DNA from: Alteromonas sp. V450
GTDB lineage: Bacteria; Pseudomonadota; Gammaproteobacteria; Enterobacterales; Alteromonadaceae
Direction: 5' to 3'
Length of the DNA: 64,000 bases
Assembly: GCF_001885075.1 (NCBI RefSeq)
Contig: NZ_MODU01000004.1
Coordinates: 2,976,001 to 3,040,000 of the forward strand
Under the pieces are notes generated by a model. That model was not told where the DNA came from. It saw only the letters and a list, made by a program, of their open reading frames with translations, and searched no databases. Positions 36,774 through 47,169 of the stretch are shown in pieces; the first letter of the stretch is position 1, and the number at the start of each line of letters is the position of its first letter. Made by a program: the position numbers and the translations under genes.

Positions 36774-38600
36774 TTATTTCTCCCATACATTAAGCACTAA
36801 TTCTAACGGGCGCACTTTACCAAATTGTTCAATAATTTCCCATTGTTTAGAGTGACTTTGGTGATCCAACCAGTACCATATAGCGCCGGCTACCTCATCA
36901 TCTAAATCATGTTCCGATAAACTCATATCTTTAATTACAACATCGATGGCGTTGTGTTGTGCATTCGACTTAACGCCTAACAGGTGCTCAAACCACTTAA
37001 TCCATGGCAAATGACGCGTCCCAGCAGGCACCTGCTGTAATCTGTATTTGCCTGCGGTTTTATTTATTTCAAAATGAGACGAATTCAAAAATTCGAGTAT
37101 TTTCTCATCGACGTCATCACATTGTAACGCAACCGGCATCAGCAATGGTTGACTATGTTTAGCATTTAAAAATAGTTCGCCTAGCCAAATAGTTGCAAAC
37201 TTTTCCAAAGGTAAAAGGTAAATAGTTTCTTTCAGGGGGTAAATCCTACAGCGCGGTGAAAGGTGACAATGTTCTATACCAACGTTGGAAGCCGTGGCAT
37301 CTCTATCGCTATTACCCATAGGCGTCATGAGTGCAGAGAAGTTTGCCTGATAAGCAGCACTCGGTCCCTTCGATTGGCGCTGGGAACCGACACTGAATAC
37401 GCCTGTACTAGGTTTAGAACGCGCTCCAGTTGCATCTAATGGCACAGATCTTTCTGCCACGTTGTCAGAGGGACTATCATTGTATTGTGATTTATAAGCA
37501 CTAAACGACGTCGACTTTTCCTCGCTGCGTTGCTCTTGAAGTGGACGAATATAGTCGTGATTAACACCCGTTTCCAGCGACCGTAATGGCCTCTCACCAG
37601 TGTTTGTCGCTTCATTTAACGCATCGCATACTGACTTACAAATAAAATCGTGGACGAGTCTGCTCTGTTGAAACCGCACTTCATGTTTTGCCGGATGCAC
37701 GTTTACGTCAACATCTTTAGGGTCAACAGTTAAATATACGACAAAGCTCGGTTGCTCAATGACACCCCAAACCGTTTCATAGGCCTGTCGAATAGCGTGC
37801 ATAATAAGTTTATCGCGCATGCCCCGGCCGTTGACGAAGCTAAATTGGCAATCATTGCTGCTTCGCAGCATCAACTCGTTGCCCAACCACGCATTGATAG
37901 TTAATCCATCGTACTCTGCGCTGATATGAACCGCATTTTGCACAAATTTTTGTCCTACCACCGCACCAATACGAGTCTCAAGTTTACCCGCTTTATCAGA
38001 CATATAGCGTTTGATGACTTTATGATTGTGCGATAGCACAAAGGAAACGTTAGGGTGACTCAACGCTATCCGTTTTACTACGTCTTCTATATGCTGAAAT
38101 TCGGTTTTTTCTGTTCGCAGGAATTTACGTCGCGCCGGCGTATTATAAAACAGATCGGCTACATCTATGGTCGTTCCTGTCGGATGCGCTGCAGGCTTAA
38201 CATTCACCGCCATTTCACGACCTTCACAGTATGCTTGCCACGCTTCATTTTGCTCAGCGGTTTTAGACGTTAACGTAAGCCTAGTGACAGAGCTAATACT
38301 TGCTAATGCCTCTCCCCGAAAACCTAATGATAAAATCTGTTCTAAATCATCAAGCGTAGTGATTTTACTTGTTGCATGGCGACTCAATGCAAGCTGAAGT
38401 TCATGCTTTGCTATCCCGCAGCCGTTATCTTTGATTTTTATTCTTTTATGGCCGCCCTTTTCAATATCAATCTCTATTTTTGACGCGCCAGCATCAAGGC
38501 TATTCTCCAATAGCTCTTTAACCACAGAAGCCGGGCGCTCAACCACCTCACCTGCGGCAATTTGGTTTGCTAATTGAGGAGACAAAAGTTGTATAGGCAC
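36774..38600 (-). CDS. mutL: DNA mismatch repair protein MutL
   Basis: A 608-residue GHKL ATPase that links MutS to downstream repair factors. ATP-binding motifs are ENSLDAG, DNGCGI and [10 protein letters not shown], and the conserved NGR is in [10 protein letters not shown] low-complexity Ser-rich linker spans about 340-440, followed by the C-terminal dimerisation domain. The DQHA-type endonuclease motif is absent, as in bacteria that use MutH-directed repair. The start is a GTG. It lies between amiB and miaA. Confidence 0.95.
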   Translation of the reverse strand: MPIQLLSPQLANQIAAGEVVERPASVVKELLENSLDAGASKIEIDIEKGGHKRIKIKDNGCGIAKHELQLALSRHATSKITTLDDLEQILSLGFRGEALASISSVTRLTLTSKTAEQNEAWQAYCEGREMAVNVKPAAHPTGTTIDVADLFYNTPARRKFLRTEKTEFQHIEDVVKRIALSHPNVSFVLSHNHKVIKRYMSDKAGKLETRIGAVVGQKFVQNAVHISAEYDGLTINAWLGNELMLRSSNDCQFSFVNGRGMRDKLIMHAIRQAYETVWGVIEQPSFVVYLTVDPKDVDVNVHPAKHEVRFQQSRLVHDFICKSVCDALNEATNTGERPLRSLETGVNHDYIRPLQEQRSEEKSTSFSAYKSQYNDSPSDNVAERSVPLDATGARSKPSTGVFSVGSQRQSKGPSAAYQANFSALMTPMGNSDRDATASNVGIEHCHLSPRCRIYPLKETIYLLPLEKFATIWLGELFLNAKHSQPLLMPVALQCDDVDEKILEFLNSSHFEINKTAGKYRLQQVPAGTRHLPWIKWFEHLLGVKSNAQHNAIDVVIKDMSLSEHDLDDEVAGAIWYWLDHQSHSKQWEIIEQFGKVRPLELVLNVWEK

Positions 38601-38742
38601 AATACTACCCTGTGGAAATATTAAAATTATGAGTATAGAAATTCGTTACCCACTGAGAATTACACATTTAATGTGTGTACATTTTTCAATGGTTTGAGAC
38701 AAGTTGTGCCATTTAGCAAACAACACTTTTCGTCGGATTAGT

Positions 38743-40092
38743 CTATGTTCTCGGAATATTTAAAACCTGGCCGACCCGCACAACATCACTGGACAAATCA
38801 TTAGCAGCCTTAATGCTACTTATTTTAACGTTGTAGCGCTGCGCCAAAAGTGAAAGTGACTCGCCACTGCGGACTTTATGGGTTCGATTTTTCGCTTTTT
38901 CTGACGCCCAAAGTGTACCATCTGGAGGAACTTGCTTAAAATATCGTTTTGTCGCTTCAAACATAGCTTTAGCCAAACGCTCGCGATGCTTACCCCAATT
39001 GAGGTTTTTTTCCTCTTGCGGATTCGATATAAAACCAACCTCGACGAGAATAGAGGGTATATCGGGTGCGGTCAAAACCGCAAAGCTGGCTGCCTGAGGC
39101 TTTCTTTTGTGAAGGCTGGTTACTTGCTTTAGTTCCTCAACCACTTTGTTGCCGAGATCGTGGCTTGCAGCCATACTGTGATCCATAGAGAGCCCTAAAA
39201 TTGTTTCGGTAAGATAGCGCTCGCTAGATTTATCGCTTATTACTTCAGCTGCACCACCCAGCAATTCTGAATGTCGCTCTGACTTTTCCAACCAACGGCC
39301 CAATTCTGTATCTGCTCTGCGCATTGACAGAACCCAAACTGACCCACCGCGTGGTTGAGGCTGACTAAACGCATCGGCGTGTATAGAGATTAACAAATCA
39401 GCTTTTCTTTCGCGTGCTATCTCGGGCCGTCTGTTTGGTGATACGTAATTATCTCCGCTGCGCGTCATTATTGCTCTCATGCCTAATTCAGCATTAATCA
39501 TGTTCTCTAATTTTTTGGCGATACTGAGAGTAATATGTTTTTCAAATGTTCCAGACGGACCCACTGAGCCAGGATCATGCCCTCCGTGGCCGGCATCAAT
39601 AGCAACGATGATGTCTCGGTCGCGGGCGCTGGAAGAATCATCAATAACGACAGTGCCGACTGATGTCGACGCTGATAACGTTGGCGACGGCTGCGGCGCG
39701 CTATCCGGTAGGTCGATCACCAACCTGTGCCCGTAAGCACCGTCGGGGGTTACTGCAAATAACGAAGGCTTTGTATTTCTATTGAGCTCAACAACTACTC
39801 TGGCAGATGATTTGTTTTTCGGTGTGGAGTAGCGCAACTTTTTAATCAAATCACCGCTGTTTTCTATACCAGAAAGCTTAGCGGTGTCGCTGGTGTTGTT
39901 GAGATCGATGACAAGCCGAAGCGGATTTTTAAGCGTAAAATAGGTGAACTCTGGCGCTGATTTCATATCGAAAACAACACGGGTATTGTCTGGCGACGGC
40001 CATATTCTCACCCCGTCGATGTTATTTTGCGCGCCGTATGCAAACTGCACCACGAAACACAATAATAATATCGAAACTACACTGCGCACCAT
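38743..40092 (-). CDS. amiB: N-acetylmuramoyl-L-alanine amidase AmiB
   Basis: A periplasmic peptidoglycan amidase that splits daughter-cell septa. It has a signal peptide (cleavage near YGA, about 20), an AMIN domain (about 25-125), and an Amidase_3 catalytic domain with zinc residues in DAGHGGHDPGS, the Glu in SGTFEKHIT, SIHADAF and the C-terminal Glu in ILVEVGFISN. A LysM domain (about 403-447) ends the protein. The mutL neighbour supports AmiB rather than AmiC. Confidence 0.92.
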   Translation of the reverse strand: MVRSVVSILLLCFVVQFAYGAQNNIDGVRIWPSPDNTRVVFDMKSAPEFTYFTLKNPLRLVIDLNNTSDTAKLSGIENSGDLIKKLRYSTPKNKSSARVVVELNRNTKPSLFAVTPDGAYGHRLVIDLPDSAPQPSPTLSASTSVGTVVIDDSSSARDRDIIVAIDAGHGGHDPGSVGPSGTFEKHITLSIAKKLENMINAELGMRAIMTRSGDNYVSPNRRPEIARERKADLLISIHADAFSQPQPRGGSVWVLSMRRADTELGRWLEKSERHSELLGGAAEVISDKSSERYLTETILGLSMDHSMAASHDLGNKVVEELKQVTSLHKRKPQAASFAVLTAPDIPSILVEVGFISNPQEEKNLNWGKHRERLAKAMFEATKRYFKQVPPDGTLWASEKAKNRTHKVRSGESLSLLAQRYNVKISSIKAANDLSSDVVRVGQVLNIPRT

Positions 40093-40177
40093 AATTAGCC
40101 TTTGAGTTATTATTGATTTGCTCTTGTGAACTACAGAGCAACTACTTATTCGTTTTTTCTTTCATTTTGCATTTGCG

Positions 40178-40660
40178 CTACACGCGCTTGCATTGTTGAA
40201 GCAATTTCGCACCGTGGGCACTTTTTGCTTCCAGAGTAAACTGCCTACCCGATGGCATAATATTTATACTAATCACTAAGTCCGGGGATGCCAAGTATTC
40301 GCCCCCTTTTTCCGACCATTCAACAAGCGCAATGGCACCCGAGCCAAAATAATCGCGAATTCCCATGAACTCTAACTCTTCTGGGTCGGCTAGGCGGTAA
40401 AGGTCAAAGTGATAAATATTGACGTCGTCCAGCTCATAAGGTTCAACCAATGTATAGGTTGGACTTTTAACGCTACCTGAATGACCTAGTGATTGAATGA
40501 AATAACGGCTAAACGTCGTTTTCCCTGCACCTAAATCGCCGTTTAAATAAATAACAGCATCGGTGGGGAGTTGACTTGAAACAGCTTGCGCTAAGTCTTT
40601 GGCAAGCTGCGCGGTATCATCTACTTCATTAGCAAAAAAAGAGGTGTGCGGGTAAGACAT
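40178..40660 (-). CDS. tsaE: tRNA threonylcarbamoyladenosine ATPase TsaE
   Basis: A small P-loop ATPase of about 160 residues that partners TsaB and TsaD in making t6A37 of ANN-decoding tRNAs. Visible are GDLGAGKTTFSR, SPTYTLVEPY, YHFDLYRL and GIRDYF. The ATG at 40660 (MSYPHTSFF) has GGA about ten bases upstream and is favoured over a TTG eight codons earlier. It lies between nnr and amiB as in E. coli (yjeE). Confidence 0.92.
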   Translation of the reverse strand: MSYPHTSFFANEVDDTAQLAKDLAQAVSSQLPTDAVIYLNGDLGAGKTTFSRYFIQSLGHSGSVKSPTYTLVEPYELDDVNIYHFDLYRLADPEELEFMGIRDYFGSGAIALVEWSEKGGEYLASPDLVISINIMPSGRQFTLEAKSAHGAKLLQQCKRV

Positions 40661-40729
40661 CAACAATATTCCACAGTAATACAAAGAAACACAGTAGATG
40701 CCTGCCCGTTTAAGACAAAACCAACCTAT

Positions 40730-42229
40730 TTAGTGGTTGATAAGCGCACGTACTGCGTCGAACAAATCACTCGCTATCATACCACGTTGACCATATAGTT
40801 GGGCAATATCATCACCTGCCTTAGCATGAAGCACTACACCATATTTTGCCGCGATATCCGTTTCTACACCTTGCGCCAGCAGTGCACCTAAAATTCCGCT
40901 CAGCACGTCACCGCTTCCAGCGGTAGCCATTCCAGGATTACCGTGACGGCAAACCCAGGTTTTCTTTTCATTGTCGATAAGCGTGCCCGCTCCTTTTAGT
41001 ACACAGACTGCGTGGTATCGCTGTGAGCACTGTCTTGCGTAGTTAAAACGGTCACTTTCTACATCATCAATAGAAACACCAAGTAAACGCGCGGCCTCAC
41101 CTGCGTGAGGGGTTAAAATACTGTCCGACAACGTGTAAGCGGTTGACTGCTTACACAACAAATTCAGCGCGTCGGCATCGATGACCACTGGCTTATTCTG
41201 GCTTTGACAGTGTTTCATGGTGGTTTCAAATGTGCTTTCTGCCCATTCGTCTTGCCCAAGACCCGGTCCAATGACCACACAGGTCGCCCACGCTAGTGCA
41301 TCTTCTAAGTTGAAGTCGGTGACCATGAGTTCGGGTCTACCTGCACTGACCTGAACAACTGAAGATTCATGGGTATATACGCGTACCATTCCCGCACCAC
41401 TTCGTAGTGCGGCTTCACTGGCTAGGCGAATAGCGCCTGCCGTTCCGCGATTACCGCCAATGCACAGCAGTCGTCCATACGTCCCTTTATGACTGTTAAT
41501 CTCCCGTGGCCCCATCCCTTTAAAATGGTCAATATTCAGCATGGTCGCACTGGCTTTGGCGAGCGCTTGAAAGGCTTTACCAATACCTAAATCTGCATAA
41601 ACTAATTTACCGCAAGACTGTTTACCCGCGCCGGTTACAAGCCCAGGCTTTATACCGACAAATGTCACCGTGATATCGGCCTGCACACAGCGGCCTAAGC
41701 TTTGCCCAGTGTTAGCATCAAGGCCAGAAGGAACATCGACACTTACTACAGGTGTTGATGACGCATTTACCGCATCGATTACATCGGCAAACTCGTTACG
41801 AATATAGCTATTAATACCTGTACCAAGGAGTGCATCAATTACTACGTCAGACTTCTCAAGTAGTGCAGCGTCAAAGCCATTGATACTTCCTCCGGCATCA
41901 AGCCAACGCTGCTGAGCTTTGCCTGCATCACCCTCGAGGGTACGTTCAGGCTCTACCGCGCATAAATGTACTTGCTTACCCGCAAGTTTTGCATTGATTG
42001 CCGCTATGTAGCCATCGCCCGCATTATTACCTTGGCCCACTAATACTAAATAAACATCTGAATTTGGCATTAGCTCTAAACATTGTTTGAACACCACATC
42101 ACCGGCTCGTTGCATCAACGTAAACAAATCACAGCCCGAGTCAGCGGCGGCTTGCCCCTCATTTTCTCTAACCTGATCGGCCCGAAATAGTTTGTATGAT
42201 AAACTTGATGTTAATTGAGTATCTAGCAT
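40730..42229 (-). CDS. nnr: bifunctional NAD(P)H-hydrate repair enzyme
   Basis: Repairs damaged NAD(P)H hydrates. The N-terminal YjeF_N epimerase domain (about 15-210) has GQGNNAGDGY and SVDVPSGLDANTG. The C-terminal ADP-dependent dehydratase domain of the ribokinase fold has GPGLGQDEW, DADALNLL, TPHAGEAARLLG and the GSGDVLSGILGALL anion hole. The ATG at 42229 is used; a TTG two codons upstream is possible. Its start lies only six bases from the divergent queG start. Confidence 0.93.
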   Translation of the reverse strand: MLDTQLTSSLSYKLFRADQVRENEGQAAADSGCDLFTLMQRAGDVVFKQCLELMPNSDVYLVLVGQGNNAGDGYIAAINAKLAGKQVHLCAVEPERTLEGDAGKAQQRWLDAGGSINGFDAALLEKSDVVIDALLGTGINSYIRNEFADVIDAVNASSTPVVSVDVPSGLDANTGQSLGRCVQADITVTFVGIKPGLVTGAGKQSCGKLVYADLGIGKAFQALAKASATMLNIDHFKGMGPREINSHKGTYGRLLCIGGNRGTAGAIRLASEAALRSGAGMVRVYTHESSVVQVSAGRPELMVTDFNLEDALAWATCVVIGPGLGQDEWAESTFETTMKHCQSQNKPVVIDADALNLLCKQSTAYTLSDSILTPHAGEAARLLGVSIDDVESDRFNYARQCSQRYHAVCVLKGAGTLIDNEKKTWVCRHGNPGMATAGSGDVLSGILGALLAQGVETDIAAKYGVVLHAKAGDDIAQLYGQRGMIASDLFDAVRALINH

Positions 42230-42235
42230 GAGCAA

Positions 42236-43378
42236 ATGTCCGAAATTAGTTCTATCGACCTTGTTGAATTGGCCAACAATATCAAGGCTTGGGGTACAGC
42301 GCTAGGCTTTCAGCAGGTTGGCATCAGCGATATTGATTTACATCAGCACGAGTCACACCTTCAGGAATGGTTAGACAATGGCTATCACGGTGACATGGCC
42401 TTTATGGAGAACCATGGGATGAAGCGTGCCCGGCCAAATGAGCTGGTACCCGGTACGTTGCGGGTGATCAGCGTTCGCATGAATTACTTACCGCCGGACG
42501 CCTCGTTTGCCAAGCATTTAAACATGCCTGAAGTAGGGTATATTAGTCGCTATGCGCTGGGCCGTGACTATCATAAAGTGTTGCGCAAACGTTTGAAGCA
42601 ACTGGGTGAGAAAATTACCGCCTCTCTGGCTCATACCCAATATCGCCCCTTTGTAGACTCGGCCCCCGTGTTGGAACACGCCATTGCCGAAAAAGCCGGT
42701 ATCGGTTGGACGGGGAAGCACAGCCTGACATTAAATAAAGAAGCCGGTTCTTGGTTCTTCTTAGGTGAGCTCTTTATCAATTTGCCGTTACCCGTTGATG
42801 CACCAATTGAAGAAGGCTGCGGTAGCTGCACAGCGTGTTTAACCATTTGCCCGACAAACGCCATTATCGCACCTTATAAAGTAGATGCCCGTCGCTGCAT
42901 TTCCTACCTCACCATTGAGTCAGACAAAGATATTCCCGAAGATTTGCGGCCTATGATGGGTAATCGCATTTATGGTTGCGACGACTGCCAGTTGGTCTGC
43001 CCTTGGAATCGATTCGCTGATATAACCAGTGAACAAGATTTTCATCCAAGGCAGGTACTTCACGGTCAAAGCCTGAATGCACTTTTCAGCTGGTCAGAGG
43101 AAACCTTCTTACGCAACACCGAGGGGTCTCCCATTAGACGGATTGGCTTTGAGAAGTGGCAGCGAAATATTGCCGTTGCGTTAGGAAACGCCCCATATAA
43201 TGAACAAAGCATTCTACTTTTAAAAGAAAGGCGAGGTTGCGTAAGTGACTTGGTGGACAGACACATTGATTGGGCGCTCAAACAGCAGCAAGAAAAACAA
43301 CAGGTATCTGACGCTCAAAACAGGCAACAATCGCGACTTATTCGCGTCATTGAAAAAGGTTTACCGAGAGACGCCTAG
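42236..43378 (+). CDS. queG: epoxyqueuosine reductase
   Basis: A cobalamin- and iron-sulfur-dependent enzyme that reduces epoxyqueuosine to queuosine in tRNA, 380 residues. The N-terminal domain has LGFQQVGISDIDL, MKRARP and LPGTLRVISVRMNYLP. Two 4Fe-4S clusters are supplied by CGSCTACLTICP with the later CISYLTIE, and by CDDCQLVCPWNRF. A HEAT-like C-terminal segment follows. The start matches E. coli QueG from residue 1. It is divergent from nnr with a 6-bp gap. Confidence 0.94.
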   Translation: MSEISSIDLVELANNIKAWGTALGFQQVGISDIDLHQHESHLQEWLDNGYHGDMAFMENHGMKRARPNELVPGTLRVISVRMNYLPPDASFAKHLNMPEVGYISRYALGRDYHKVLRKRLKQLGEKITASLAHTQYRPFVDSAPVLEHAIAEKAGIGWTGKHSLTLNKEAGSWFFLGELFINLPLPVDAPIEEGCGSCTACLTICPTNAIIAPYKVDARRCISYLTIESDKDIPEDLRPMMGNRIYGCDDCQLVCPWNRFADITSEQDFHPRQVLHGQSLNALFSWSEETFLRNTEGSPIRRIGFEKWQRNIAVALGNAPYNEQSILLLKERRGCVSDLVDRHIDWALKQQQEKQQVSDAQNRQQSRLIRVIEKGLPRDA

Positions 43379-43431
43379 CGCTAGTTAGCGCTCAAACCAG
43401 ATATTCCGCAAGGTACATGTGGTTCAGCAGA

Positions 43432-44055
43432 TTAACCTGTTGAAGCTAACTGATTGTTTAAATCGGTTTGGATGTTATTACGATAACGCACGCGGGCATT
43501 TGGCGAATGGGAAGCGGCGAAAGAAACGTTAAGTTTTAACCCCCGCTGTGCCACTTGAGTAGTGATAACAGGCGAGCCAAATTGCCACCAAGGCTCTTGC
43601 TCCAATGCTTCAATAACTCGCGATAGCTCAGTCTCAGAGCCGTCATATTCTCCGGTTATTTCGCAATGCCCGTTCTCACACTTTACGGAATCTAATACGA
43701 AGCGTTCGTTGTTGGGAGGCAGTGCAAAAAACGTATTGAGTGAGCCTTCAGTTTTCGTGTAGAAAACATCCGGTGCTATCATCTGCGTATTCTTAGCGGT
43801 GGGGGCAGAATCCATCTCCCCCTTATTCGCATTGCGAGAGTCTGAAGGCGTTGCGCTGGTTTCATTAGAAATGAGCTTGGCAGCGGGCTTAATAACTTTC
43901 AGTTCACTCGTTTCCGTGGCGCGAGAGCGCGCTAACACGTTAGTTAGTCGCTCTTTCTCTGCATTGGATTCACTGAGTTGGTGTTGATAGCCGGAAAATT
44001 TATACCCCGCTATCAATGCAAACGCTATCAGCAACAACACAAACCACGTTTTCAT
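43432..44055 (-). CDS. membrane-anchored protein of unknown function
   Basis: A 207-residue protein with one N-terminal hydrophobic segment (about 5-20), a short charged coil (SESNAEKERLTNVLARSRA), a polar linker and a small C-terminal domain that includes the Cys pair VKCENGHCEI. The topology suggests a periplasmic domain with one disulfide. No family is recognised. GGAAGTGG precedes the ATG. It lies 23 bp downstream of hemE on the same strand and is probably co-transcribed. Confidence 0.6.
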   Translation of the reverse strand: MKTWFVLLLIAFALIAGYKFSGYQHQLSESNAEKERLTNVLARSRATETSELKVIKPAAKLISNETSATPSDSRNANKGEMDSAPTAKNTQMIAPDVFYTKTEGSLNTFFALPPNNERFVLDSVKCENGHCEITGEYDGSETELSRVIEALEQEPWWQFGSPVITTQVAQRGLKLNVSFAASHSPNARVRYRNNIQTDLNNQLASTG

Positions 44056-44078
44056 TCCACTTCCTTTATTGAAGTCGC

Positions 44079-45170
44079 TTACTTGTGATATTGCTTACTA
44101 AGTTCGTGTACCGCATTAACGAAAACACCGGCATTCTCAGGTGGTACGTCTAGGTGAATACCATGGCCTAAATTAAATACGTGACCGCTTCCTTCGCCGT
44201 AACCTTCTAAAATAGACGCCACTTCTTGCTCGATTCTTTGCGGCTGAGCATACAACATTGAAGGGTCCATGTTACCCTGAAGCGCTACCTTATCGCCAAT
44301 GCGCGCACGCGCCTCTTTGATGTCGATAGTCCAATCTAAACCTACTGCGTCACAGCCTGTTGCCGCAATCGATTCAAGCCACATGCCCCCGTTTTTTGTA
44401 AACAAGGTAACAGGCACTTTTCTACCTTCGTTTTCGCGGGTCAGTCCATTTACGATGCGCTCCATGTATTGAAGCGAGAACGCTTTGTAGTCGCGAGGAG
44501 ATAACACGCCGCCCCAGGTATCAAATACCATGACTGACTGCGCGCCCGCAGCGATTTGAGCATTTAAGTACTCGGTAACAGAATCAGCCAGTTTTGCTAG
44601 TAACGCATGAAGCGTTGCTGGCTCAGCAAAGGCCATTTTTTTAATTTTAGTAAAGGCTTTACTTGAACCACCTTCAACCATGTATGTCGCTAGCGTCCAA
44701 GGGCTTCCAGAAAAACCAATTAACGGCACTTCACCTTTAAGCTCACGGCGAATGGTACGGACGGCGTTCATTACGTACTGTAATTCGCCTTCTGGATCAG
44801 GAAGGCCAATTTTATCCACATCTGCTTTACACGTGATTGGATTTTTAAAGCGTGGGCCTTCACCTGTTTCAAAGTAAAGACCGAGGCCCATCGCATCTGG
44901 AATGGTCAAAATATCCGAAAAGAGAATTGCAGCGTCGAGAGGGAAACGACGTAAAGGTTGCAATGTAACTTCACACGCAAGCTCGGCGTTTTTGCACAGA
45001 GACATAAAGTCGCCAGCTTCTGCCCGCGTTGCCTTATATTCTGGAAGGTAACGCCCTGCTTGTCGCATCATCCATACAGGTGTGACATCAACCGGCTGCT
45101 TAAGTAACGCACGTAAATAACGATCGTTCTTCAACGCGGGCTTATCAACACTGGGGAAATTTTGCGACAT
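44079..45170 (-). CDS. hemE: uroporphyrinogen decarboxylase
   Basis: Decarboxylates the four acetate side chains of uroporphyrinogen III to give coproporphyrinogen III. Signatures are [15 protein letters not shown] near the N-terminus and [33 protein letters not shown] lines the substrate pocket. The ATG at 45170 follows AGGTGAG; a GTG three codons upstream is less likely because it lies within that site. About 363 residues, the normal length. Confidence 0.94.
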   Translation of the reverse strand: MSQNFPSVDKPALKNDRYLRALLKQPVDVTPVWMMRQAGRYLPEYKATRAEAGDFMSLCKNAELACEVTLQPLRRFPLDAAILFSDILTIPDAMGLGLYFETGEGPRFKNPITCKADVDKIGLPDPEGELQYVMNAVRTIRRELKGEVPLIGFSGSPWTLATYMVEGGSSKAFTKIKKMAFAEPATLHALLAKLADSVTEYLNAQIAAGAQSVMVFDTWGGVLSPRDYKAFSLQYMERIVNGLTRENEGRKVPVTLFTKNGGMWLESIAATGCDAVGLDWTIDIKEARARIGDKVALQGNMDPSMLYAQPQRIEQEVASILEGYGEGSGHVFNLGHGIHLDVPPENAGVFVNAVHELSKQYHK

Positions 45171-45322
45171 ATAACTCACCTAAATAACTGAAGACAATTA
45201 AGCGCTCAAGTATACCAGTATTCTTGAGCAAGGTGTGTTAAAACCTATGTAAAAAACAAGGCCTGTAAAAACTTGCGACGTAACCACAAAAATAAAAGAT
45301 GAAACATACTCCCAATTTCTGC

Positions 45323-45425
45323 TTGCACTGCGTAAGCGGGTTTGCTATTACTAAATGTAGAAAAATAAAGAAGCCCTGAAAGGGACCGTGCAACCTATTG
45401 AGACCCTGCTTTCGCAGGGTTTTTT
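45323..45425 (+). ncRNA. candidate small RNA between hemE and nudC
   Basis: Both flanking genes run on the minus strand, yet a good plus-strand terminator is present: ACCCTGC (45403-45409), loop TTTC, GCAGGGT (45414-45420), then TTTTT. A possible promoter TTGCAC (45323-45328), 17-bp spacer and TATTAC (45346-45351) would start a transcript of about 68 nt. That transcript would carry a second small hairpin (CCCT, GAA, AGGG near 45374). The promoter is weak and there is no homology evidence. Confidence 0.35.
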
Positions 45426-45426
45426 A
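45403..45426 (+). terminator. plus-strand terminator overlapping the nudC stop
   Basis: A perfect 7-bp stem with a 4-nt loop and six consecutive T residues on the plus strand. On the minus strand no T run follows the stem, so it does not look like the nudC terminator. Confidence 0.6.
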
Positions 45427-46257
45427 TTTGTCGGCGATTAGAGACAGTGTCTTTTCAATCAGCTTACCTGCTATCGATAATCGGGGCGGTATGTTCGGAA
45501 GACATTCTGCATCAAACCACTGAGCATCATCAATTTCATTTTCTTGGCATTTAATATCACCGCTATCATATTCCGCAATGAAGCCTATCATCAAAGAGTG
45601 CGGAAAAGGCCAAGGTTGACTGCCAAAATATTGTAAATTTTTCACCTTAACACCCACCTCTTCAAATACCTCTCGATGGACAGCTTGCTCTAGGTCTTCC
45701 CCACTCTCAACAAAACCAGCTAACGTCGAATACATGTTAGCCTCTTTGTGACGTACACCTCTCGCTAGCAGTATTTGTTTTCTGTTGTGAATTGAAACAA
45801 TGATACACGGTGAAACTCGAGGGTAGCTTCGGTGTTGACATTGGTGACAGTGCACGGCCATTTCCCAGCTAACTAATTCGGTTTTCGCTCCACATTGGCC
45901 GCAAAATTGATGGGTACGGATAAAATGAACGTATTGCCACGCTCTCCCGAAAATAGAAAACGCAGCGCCTGGTTCACTGTAAAGCAACTGTCGTAAAGAT
46001 GCTCTCTCCCAGCCAGGCTCGTCAAAGCGCTGTGAACCGAGATCAACGACAAAAACCGGCATCTCTTTATGTGCAGTCTCATTAAGCGGCGGTAATTGAT
46101 GAATGCTGTCACTGTATGCAGCAAGAAAAGGAAAATCTGAGATCAAACCGATAGGAACTGTTTTATCCTGCTCTCGAACGAGAATTTTAGAACGGCTAAA
46201 CACAACCCAAATTGCGCGTTTGGTTGCCATCTTTTCTTCGTGTAGTTTTATCATCAT
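45424..46257 (-). CDS. nudC: NADH pyrophosphatase / NAD-RNA decapping Nudix hydrolase
   Basis: A Nudix enzyme of 277 residues that cleaves NADH and removes NAD caps from RNA. A zinc ribbon is formed by CGQC and CHQC (about residues 119-140). The Nudix box begins GFVESGEDLEQAVHREV and includes the catalytic FEEVG. The NudC-specific SQPWPFPHSLM motif follows. Several Met codons lie near the start; the ATG pair at 46254-46257 is kept although MATKRAIW at residue 10 is also possible. Confidence 0.92.
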   Translation of the reverse strand: MMIKLHEEKMATKRAIWVVFSRSKILVREQDKTVPIGLISDFPFLAAYSDSIHQLPPLNETAHKEMPVFVVDLGSQRFDEPGWERASLRQLLYSEPGAAFSIFGRAWQYVHFIRTHQFCGQCGAKTELVSWEMAVHCHQCQHRSYPRVSPCIIVSIHNRKQILLARGVRHKEANMYSTLAGFVESGEDLEQAVHREVFEEVGVKVKNLQYFGSQPWPFPHSLMIGFIAEYDSGDIKCQENEIDDAQWFDAECLPNIPPRLSIAGKLIEKTLSLIADK

Positions 46258-46695
46258 CTTGCATTACCCCTTATGCTTATTAGAGCGTATTGATCTCTGC
46301 TGTAAGAATCTAGTATGAGATAAACGCATTTTGATCAAGGCGCGCCACGTGTGGTTTAGTAATCTAGATAAATATGGCGGTACAGAGATCAACAATCGCT
46401 AAACATTAACACAAAATACTTGAACGCTAGAGCCCGAATATGGTGACCAAAATTTGTGTCGCAAGAACACAGTGTTATACTGAAGCTAACATCGCGTGAA
46501 GGGTCATTAACTGTTCAAGTAATGGCATTGAGAACGCGTTGAGTGAGTGGAACACCTAATGCCAACTTGATAAAAAGAGGGCGCTAGGTGCTAGCTCATA
46601 TCAGAGATAAAAAATTACAGCGCACGCTCACGAAAACGTGATCCTAAAGTGACGCTTTATTATAACAATGAAAGTCGAGATTACGGTTGTCGTCC
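46258..46695. other. non-coding region between nudC and zur
   Basis: About 440 bp with no credible gene on either strand. A possible plus-strand promoter for zur is TTGTGT (46454-46459), a 16-bp spacer and TATACT (46476-46481), which would leave a leader of about 200 nt. No Zur-box-like palindrome was seen here. The leader contains no obvious terminator. Confidence 0.3.
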
Positions 46696-47169
46696 ATGAA
46701 TAAATCAACGCTGATCCATAAAGCACGAGCGTTTTGCGAACAACGAGGAGCCAGATTCACTCCTTTACGAGAAAAGGTATACGAAATTCTGGTTGCAAAG
46801 CACGGCCCGATGGGTGCTTATGAGTTGCTTGATGAACTAAAAGAAACTGAGTCCAGCGCCAAGCCAGCAACCGTGTATCGCGCATTAGATTTTCTTTTGG
46901 ATTTCGGACTTATTCATCGCTTAGAATCCACCAACGCTTTTGTAGCTTGCTATCACTTCGGATGTAATCACCCGGTGCAATTTTTGATTTGCGATAGCTG
47001 TGGTGATGTTGTAGAGATACAGTCAGAGGGCTTACAGGAAACACTTCAAAACCAAGCTGAGCAGCACGGCTTTAAGGTTTTTAAGCAGACGATAGAAGCA
47101 CATGGCTTATGTTCTGATTGTAAGCAATCAGAAAAAGCGTCTATGGAGGAGAAACAACATGAATGCTGA
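46696..47169 (+). CDS. zur: Fur-family zinc uptake regulator
   Basis: A 157-residue Fur-family repressor. The winged helix lies at about 15-90 (TPLREKVYEIL and KPATVYRALDFL). The dimerisation domain contains FICDSCG-type cysteines (ICDSCGDV) and a C-terminal HGLCSDCK, which together form the structural zinc site of Zur. A poly-His PerR/Fur iron pattern is absent, which supports Zur. The ATG at 46696 is preferred to a TTG three codons upstream. It overlaps the next gene by 11 bp. A Zur-box-like site is present elsewhere in this window at 63320. Confidence 0.87.
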   Translation: MNKSTLIHKARAFCEQRGARFTPLREKVYEILVAKHGPMGAYELLDELKETESSAKPATVYRALDFLLDFGLIHRLESTNAFVACYHFGCNHPVQFLICDSCGDVVEIQSEGLQETLQNQAEQHGFKVFKQTIEAHGLCSDCKQSEKASMEEKQHEC

